Below are positions 20,620 to 24,825 of a DNA stretch of 24,825 nucleotides, one piece after another. Position 1 is the first letter of the stretch, and each line of letters starts with the position of its first letter. The stretch comes from Azolla pinnata (lineage: Eukaryota > Streptophyta > Polypodiopsida > Salviniales > Salviniaceae). The notes below the pieces were generated by a model. That model saw nothing but the letters and a program-made list of their open reading frames with translations. It was not told the DNA's origin and did no database searches. The position numbers were made by a program, and so were the translations under genes. The stretch spans positions 4,982 through 29,806 of the forward strand of contig JBBBWG010004413.1 of assembly GCA_037176905.1 (NCBI GenBank), in the 5' to 3' direction.

Positions 20620-21465
20620 AAAGTGCCTGAATGCATGGATGTTTACCTGATTGAAAGCATGAATGAATAGATATTTGAGTGCATGGACGCATGGATGAAT
20701 GAATGATGAATGAAAGACTGAATACATTCATTCGTTCACAGGTGAAAGAATGAAAGTATACGTAATTGAATGCATGGCTGTTTACCTGAATAATGCATGA
20801 TTGAATGAGTGTATGGATTAACACAATCGAAAGCATGGTTTGATTACCTGAATGAAAGCAAAAATGATAGTTTGAATGTATCAATGCATTGATGAATAGA
20901 TAGCAGGCCTGAATGAAGTAGATAGTTGAATGCATCAATGCATGGATGAATGGATGAATGCATTCATTCATTGACAGATGAAAAGAATGGATTCAAGATG
21001 TGTGGCTGAATTCACGGCGTTTTACCTTAATGCATGATTGAATGAATGTAATGATTAACACATGAATGATTAATATCTGTGTATATATGTGTGACTACAT
21101 GCGAACATCCATATCAATGGATTCATTATCATAGATTTACAAATGCATATTTGAACGAATGCATGAGCTTTTGAATGAATACATGGATTCGTCAAATTTA
21201 CGAATGCAAGACTGAATGGAAGAAATGATTGAATGCATAGATGCTTACCTCAATGGAAGTACAAACGATTGTATATGGCTACATGAAAGTATGCATAATT
21301 TTAAGGCATGAATGAGTAGATAGTTGAATGCATCGATGATTGAATGAATCATTGGACGAATGAATGCATTCATTTGATTACAGACGAAAGATTTAAAAGG
21401 GCGTTGATTACGAAATGCATCGATGCATGGATGATTGAATGAACGCATTCATTTGTTTGGCTCTT
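20620..21465. repeat. GAATGCATGGATGAATG repeat field
   Basis: About 840 bp of variants of GAATG, GCATG and GATGAATGAATG, interrupted by recurring higher-order motifs. One is GCATGG(A/C)TGTTTACCTGA (near 20633, 20773 and, diverged, 21235). Another is CATTCATTCATTGACAGATGAAA and variants (near 20725, 20959, 21369). A third is TTAATGCATGATTGAATGA...GATTAACACA (near 20790 and 21030). The open minus-strand frames with His-Pro-Phe-Ile-His-Ala repeats come from this repeat. Confidence 0.88.
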
Positions 21466-21469
21466 TTGT

Positions 21470-22545
21470 CGGAGCATTACTACGAATCGCCCTTTTAGTA
21501 AACTTATAAGTCCAGATTCCCAATCTTCAGCTTCCTAACCACTTTTAAATCTACAATGTTTTCTATGCATCTCTCTTAGAATTTTATGCGGATCCTTTGA
21601 TCGGAGTCCCCTGATGACCACCACCTCCCCCAAAGCTTGGTGGTTATTGTCAAATCTTCTCATGTTCTATTTTAGATAAACAATCTAACATCGGCTATTA
21701 CATTTAATAGAGTGAAAAACCTAGAGAATTTTAGAATCTTCTATAATTGCATTTACTAAAGTCAGATGCTAAGCAATTCTAAAAAACCTCTGATGATTTC
21801 TCTTTATATCAAAACAGCTAGCTACTTCTAAAAAATCTTCTCTAAAGCATGCACATAAAATTAAAGGTGAGGAATGCCATTGATAAAATGTAAGTACTTG
21901 CTCTTACTCAGAACAATTGCTAACCTTGGTCTAAACCCCATAACACTTCAGCTTGTATTTTTAAAGAGCAACGAAACATCGTGACCCAATAAATTACCGA
22001 ATCCATAGCTTTGCGCATCATCAAGAACCACAATGGAGGTTGATCACGACAAAGGTCGACTAATAGCAAGAGAGGCAATCTAAAGTTTCGAGCGAGTCTA
22101 GCGCATTGCAAGTTTTACAGACATCTTGGGGGCTAAAACGCCCTCGATCGCCAACAGCTCGAGGCGACAAAGGAAAAGAAGCGGAGTTTAGAACATGTTA
22201 AGAAACATCCCTATGGAGTATCCTTGGGAGCAATGATCATGATCATATCGATGTTGAGGAAGGTGTTGGGGCATTAGTAGGAGAAAACAATCTTTGGCCC
22301 GGATGCCCAACGATATTCCGATGCATATAATCGTGCGATCATCGCAACTTGGTGTTAAAAGAGAGATGTGGGGTTTCACAGCGCATGTAAAGCGATTGAA
22401 GCTATACCATGAAGAAATCGCGGGGTTTAGGTCGAAGGATCTGCATTGCGGCGTTTTTGTGTGATCCGCATCAGCGGGCATTGGAAGCGAAAGGAAGGAG
22501 TTCGTCGACCAAAACAACATGCATGCACGCGTCTTCTTAACAAAG
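21470..22545. other. Intergenic sequence, no gene recognised
   Basis: AT-rich to about 21900, then moderately GC-rich with unrelated open frames on the minus strand (21920-22111 and 22188-22520). These are not recognisable and have no matching splice signals. A decayed transposon or gene fragment is possible but cannot be named. Confidence 0.4.
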
Positions 22546-22552
22546 CTGATTT

Positions 22553-22600
22553 TGCTTGCTCTTACTTACTTGCTTGCTTGCTTGCTTACTTACTTAGTAC
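22553..22600. repeat. (TTGC/TTAC)n microsatellite
   Basis: TTACTTACTTGCTTGCTTGC and further TTAC steps. Nearby (about 22769-22806) is a run of GAATCGAATCGATTCG-like pentamers that is partly palindromic. No coding potential. Confidence 0.88.
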
Positions 22601-23090
22601 TTATCATGAAGGAAGAAGAAGATCGATCGATACGCATGTCTACGCATTTCTTCGGCTACGGAGATTCGATCCTAGATGCGTGTACGTGGTGGGGGACGAC
22701 CGAAATGAGCGCGAGCACGATTGCGCGCTCGAATCCGCGCGTAGATGGATGGAAATACATAAAGAGCGGAATCGAATCGATTCGAAGCGAATCCAATAGA
22801 ATAGAATATAGAGCCCACAAAGATGCATAGAGAGAAAGAGAGAGGGTTGTTTTTTTTTTGGAGGGGAGGGGGATGGGGATGAAATGCATGAGGTGAGGCC
22901 GGGGAGCCGATGATGTGCGCAACGACGGGTAAAATAAGAAGAGCCCGAGACGAGTAAATTAGGTGGGGAGGATCAAGAGGCCAAGAGTAGGTGTTATATC
23001 TTGTGTTTTTAAAAAGAAGAAGAGGAAGAAGAAAGCCAGAAAAGAAGAGCAATTTGGCACAATGCCATCTTCTTTCTGTGGGCCTTTGCC
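22601..23090. other. Distal upstream region of the polyketide synthase gene
   Basis: It holds the GAATC pentamer run (22769-22806), GAGAGA and T9/G-rich stretches near 22830-22880, and an AAGAAGAAGAGGAAG run near 23014-23036. Overlapping short open frames on both strands are not recognisable. Confidence 0.4.
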
Positions 23091-23097
23091 TAACAAG

Positions 23098-23280
23098 CTC
23101 CTCCTCCTCCTCCTCCTAAACAACACACACACTTGATGCCTCACTACAACCCATCAAAGAAAAGGAACCCAAACAAAAAAAGAAAGCAACAACAACAACA
23201 AACAAGCAAACAAGCAAACAAACAACAAGAAGGAGAGAAGTAAAGAAAAGATTTAAAAGGGAGCAACAAGATTTCCAAGA

Positions 23281-23311
<31 letters not shown>

Positions 23312-23312
23312 C
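23098..23312. repeat. CTC, CAA and (GA)n microsatellites upstream of the polyketide synthase
   Basis: CTC repeats (about 23099-23116), AAC/AACAAGCA repeats (about 23188-23230) and a pure GA run of about 14 dinucleotides (about 23284-23311). GA tracts of this length are binding sites for plant BBR/BPC GAGA-binding proteins. They lie 350-570 bp upstream of the ATG, in the likely promoter. Confidence 0.88.
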
Positions 23313-23439
23313 ACCCTTAAACCCATCATCACTCCCCAAGAGTTCTTTATAATTCAACGAGTTCGGATCGAAACGGCACGCGCTCTCCCGCTCCCGATTC
23401 GCTCGCTCGCGCTTCCGCCATAGTTACCCCCACTTCCAG

Positions 23440-23482
23440 CTATAGCCAGCTTCAAAGCTAGCTAAGCCAGCTAGCTAACCAT
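23440..23482. repeat. CAGCTA/GCTAGCTA palindromic cluster
   Basis: CCAGCTATAGCCAGCTTC is followed by GCTAGCTAAGCCAGCTAGCTAACC. The GCTAGC palindrome and CAGCTA motif occur several times in 43 bp, just upstream of the telomere-like array. Confidence 0.7.
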
Positions 23483-23507
23483 ACACACGAGCCGGGCAGC
23501 CGGAGGC

Positions 23508-23640
23508 TTAGGGTTGGGAGGGCCTAGGGTTTTAAGGTCCTAGGGTTTCGAGGGTTTAGGGTTTTAAGGTCCTAGGGTTTTGAGGGTTTAGGGTTTTCAA
23601 GGTTGAGGGTTTTTGAGATTTTTAGGGTTGAGAGTGTTGC
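23508..23640 (+). repeat. Telomere-like TTTAGGG array in 5' region of polyketide synthase
   Basis: Many degenerate TTTAGGG/CTAGGG/GAGGG units read on the + strand. A 32-bp unit starting TTTTAAGGTCCTAGGGTTT occurs at 23530 and 23562. The first 19 bases, 23511-23529, form a GGG-TT-GGG-A-GGG-CCTA-GGG pattern, a canonical G-quadruplex motif. The array ends about 27 bases before the ATG at 23667 and would lie in the 5'UTR or core promoter. Confidence 0.9.
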
Positions 23641-23666
23641 CTCTAGAAAGATTTACATATAGCCAA

Positions 23667-23919
23667 ATGAGTTCTCCGATACTTGCGGCGGCGGCGGCGG
23701 CAGGCGGCGGCGGCAACGGCAACGGCCTCGGCTCCAACGAGCCCGACCACACCGCGGAAACCCGATGCCATGCGAAACCGAGCCCGGGCCGCGCCTCCGT
23801 GTTCGCATTCGGCCGCGCCTTCCCCGCCCAAGAGGTCAAGCAGGAGCTCCTCACCGAGGGCTACCTCCGCGACACCAACTGCCACGACCCCGTCCTCAAG
23901 GCGAAGCTCGAGCGCCTCT
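23667..23919 (+). CDS. Type III polyketide synthase, ASCL/LAP5-LAP6 type, first exon
   Basis: Exon 1 encodes 84 residues plus the first base of a Cys codon (T|gtgagt at 23919/23920). The conserved first intron of plant chalcone-synthase-like genes also splits a Cys codon. Residues 7-20 are a low-complexity Ala/Gly/Asn run from GCG/GGC repeats. The conserved N-terminal fold starts at PGRASVFAFGRAFPAQ (40-55) and continues EGYLRDTNCHDPVLKAKLER (64-83). It matches the GKA..LALGKAFP...EGYFRDTNCDDPELK pattern of anther-specific CHS-like enzymes better than true chalcone synthase. Those enzymes make tri- and tetraketide alpha-pyrones from fatty acyl-CoA and malonyl-CoA for sporopollenin in tapetum. 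The catalytic Cys-His-Asn residues lie downstream of the window, so activity cannot be judged. ATG 23667 is chosen because upstream sequence is telomere-like repeat. Exon GC is far above the surroundings. Confidence 0.85.
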
Positions 23920-24825
23920 GTGAGTTCCCCACAAAACCCTAATAATGTCCCCCTCAAGCCCTAAAACCCTCTAACCCTAACCCTAACCCTAAGCCCCTCA
24001 AACCCTAAAACCCTAAAACCCTAACCCTAACCCTAAGCCCTAAGTTAAACATGTCTGTTCTTCTGCTCCCCCGCAGCGAGAGCACGACGGTGATTCGTCA
24101 TCAATCTGGAAAATGCATTCGTCTCATGTTGACAGGAAACCCTAATTCACTAACAATAAGCCCCTAAAACCCCTAACCCTATCCTAACCCGAAATGCATG
24201 TGTTCTTCTGCTCCCCAAGGCAAGAGCACTACAGTGATTTGTCGATCCAGAGAAATACGCAAACTGCCTGATAAGCCCCTAAAAGCCCTAAAAACCCTAC
24301 AAACCCTAACCCTAACCGGTTTAGGGTTTAGGGTCGTTTGTGTCGTTGTTTTTGGCTCCCGAAAGCCATGAACACGGCGGCGGTGACTCGTCCCATCTTG
24401 GGAAAATGCGTCCTTGTCACGTCAGACTACCCTAACAAGCCCCAAAAACCCTAAAAATCCTCAAACCCTAACAAGCCCTAAAAACCCAAAATTCCTAAAA
24501 AAGCCCTAAAAAAAACCCTAAAAAAACCTAAAACCCCTAAAACCTAATACCCCTAACAAGCCCCAAGAAACCCTAAAAAAATCCCAATACCCTAAATACC
24601 CTAAACCCCTAACAAGCCCCCAAAACCCCAAAAACCCTAAACCCCTAGCAAGCCCCCCCCCCAAAAAAAGACCCAAAATACCCTAAAACCCTAACAAGCC
24701 CCAAAAAAACTCTAAACACCCTAAAAACCCAAAAACCCCTAACAAGCCCCCCCCCAAAAAAACCCTAAATACCCTAAAAACCCTAACAAGCCCCAAAACA
24801 ACCCTAAACACCCTAAAAACCAAAA
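23920..24825 (+). repeat. Telomere-like CCCTAAA-type array filling polyketide synthase intron 1
   Basis: The intron is dominated by CCCTAA, CCCTAAA and CCCTAAAA units on the + strand, the opposite orientation to the array before exon 1. Tandem CCCTAA hexamers occur at about 23974-23992 and 24021-24036. From about 24430 the pattern becomes AACAAGCCCC plus A-rich stretch plus CCCTAAA with spacing of tens of bases. A short orientation switch (GGTTTAGGGTTTAGGG) lies at 24318-24333. No exon 2 is seen before the window ends. Confidence 0.92.
24056..24430 (+). repeat. 145-bp tandem repeat, three copies, inside the telomere-like intron
   Basis: The motif TGTTCTTCTGCTCCC starts at 24056 and 24201, and the matching, more diverged TTGTTTTTGGCTCCC ends at 24360. 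The common CTCCC falls at 24066, 24211 and 24356, exactly 145 bp apart. Each copy continues with a GAGCACGACGGTGATTCGTC-like stretch and then GGAAAATGC-like sequence before returning to CCCTAA spacers. Confidence 0.88.

Noticed and set aside
20567..21448. Minus-strand frames with His-Pro-Phe-Ile-His-Ala repeats
   Set aside because: Direct translation of the GAATGCATGGATGAATG repeat field; no start context or homology.
21920..22520. Minus-strand frames of 63 and 110 codons, possibly transposon-derived
   Set aside because: I could not identify any reverse transcriptase, integrase, transposase or other family motif, nor terminal repeats.
23613..23666. Extended N-terminus of the polyketide synthase from an in-frame TTG at 23613
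   Set aside because: TTG is not a normal plant start and the segment is telomere-like repeat; the first in-frame ATG is 23667.
23950..24825. Actual chromosome end (telomere)
   Set aside because: The units are degenerate, mixed with a 145-bp repeat and an A-rich/CAAGCCCC pattern, and follow a gene exon; this is interstitial or subtelomeric sequence, not a terminal array.

Overview
The window is nuclear DNA from a land plant, most likely a vascular plant. It carries spliced genes with GT-AG introns and plant-only families: a calcineurin B-like Ca2+ sensor, a DUF707 protein, an Aux/IAA auxin repressor and an anther-type polyketide synthase. TTTAGGG-like plant telomere repeats and abundant microsatellites are also present. 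The species cannot be fixed from the sequence. The fairly compact spacing (four genes in 25 kb) and the unusual Aux/IAA domain I leave an early-diverging lineage such as a fern or basal seed plant possible, but that is a guess.

Layout, all four genes on the + strand. (1) Positions 924-2572 hold the last six coding exons of a CBL2/3-type Ca2+ sensor; its 5' exons lie outside the window. (2) From 2573 to about 5750 is intergenic, followed by microsatellite-rich promoter/5'UTR sequence (GAA, GTT and CT tracts). (3) Positions 5758-11010 hold a complete 13-exon DUF707 gene of 346 aa with an N-terminal membrane anchor. (4) From 11011 to about 16500 is intergenic: TACA/CATA-type repeats, GACA repeats, a GC-richer unexplained block, and a large purine-rich minisatellite directly upstream of the next gene. 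(5) Positions 16526-19830 hold a complete four-exon Aux/IAA gene of 260 aa. Its first intron carries a strikingly regular 24/30-bp minisatellite and its second a separate tandem repeat. (6) From 19831 to about 23500 are the 3' flank, a long GAATGCAT-type repeat field and an AT-rich stretch with no recognised gene. (7) Positions 23667-23919 hold the GC-rich first exon of a type III polyketide synthase of the anther-specific chalcone-synthase-like (ASCL/LAP5-LAP6) type. Telomere-like TTTAGGG repeats lie before it and inverted CCCTAAA-type repeats lie in its first intron, which runs off the window end.

The four genes do not form a pathway. They cover Ca2+/CIPK signalling, an uncharacterised membrane-anchored protein, auxin transcriptional repression and, probably, sporopollenin precursor synthesis. 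The most unusual content is the repeat architecture: inverted telomere-like arrays around the polyketide synthase exon with a G-quadruplex motif, a perfect 145-bp three-copy tandem repeat in its intron, and the quantised AG|GT-bounded minisatellite in the Aux/IAA intron. I saw no convincing RNA gene, CRISPR array or intact transposon.
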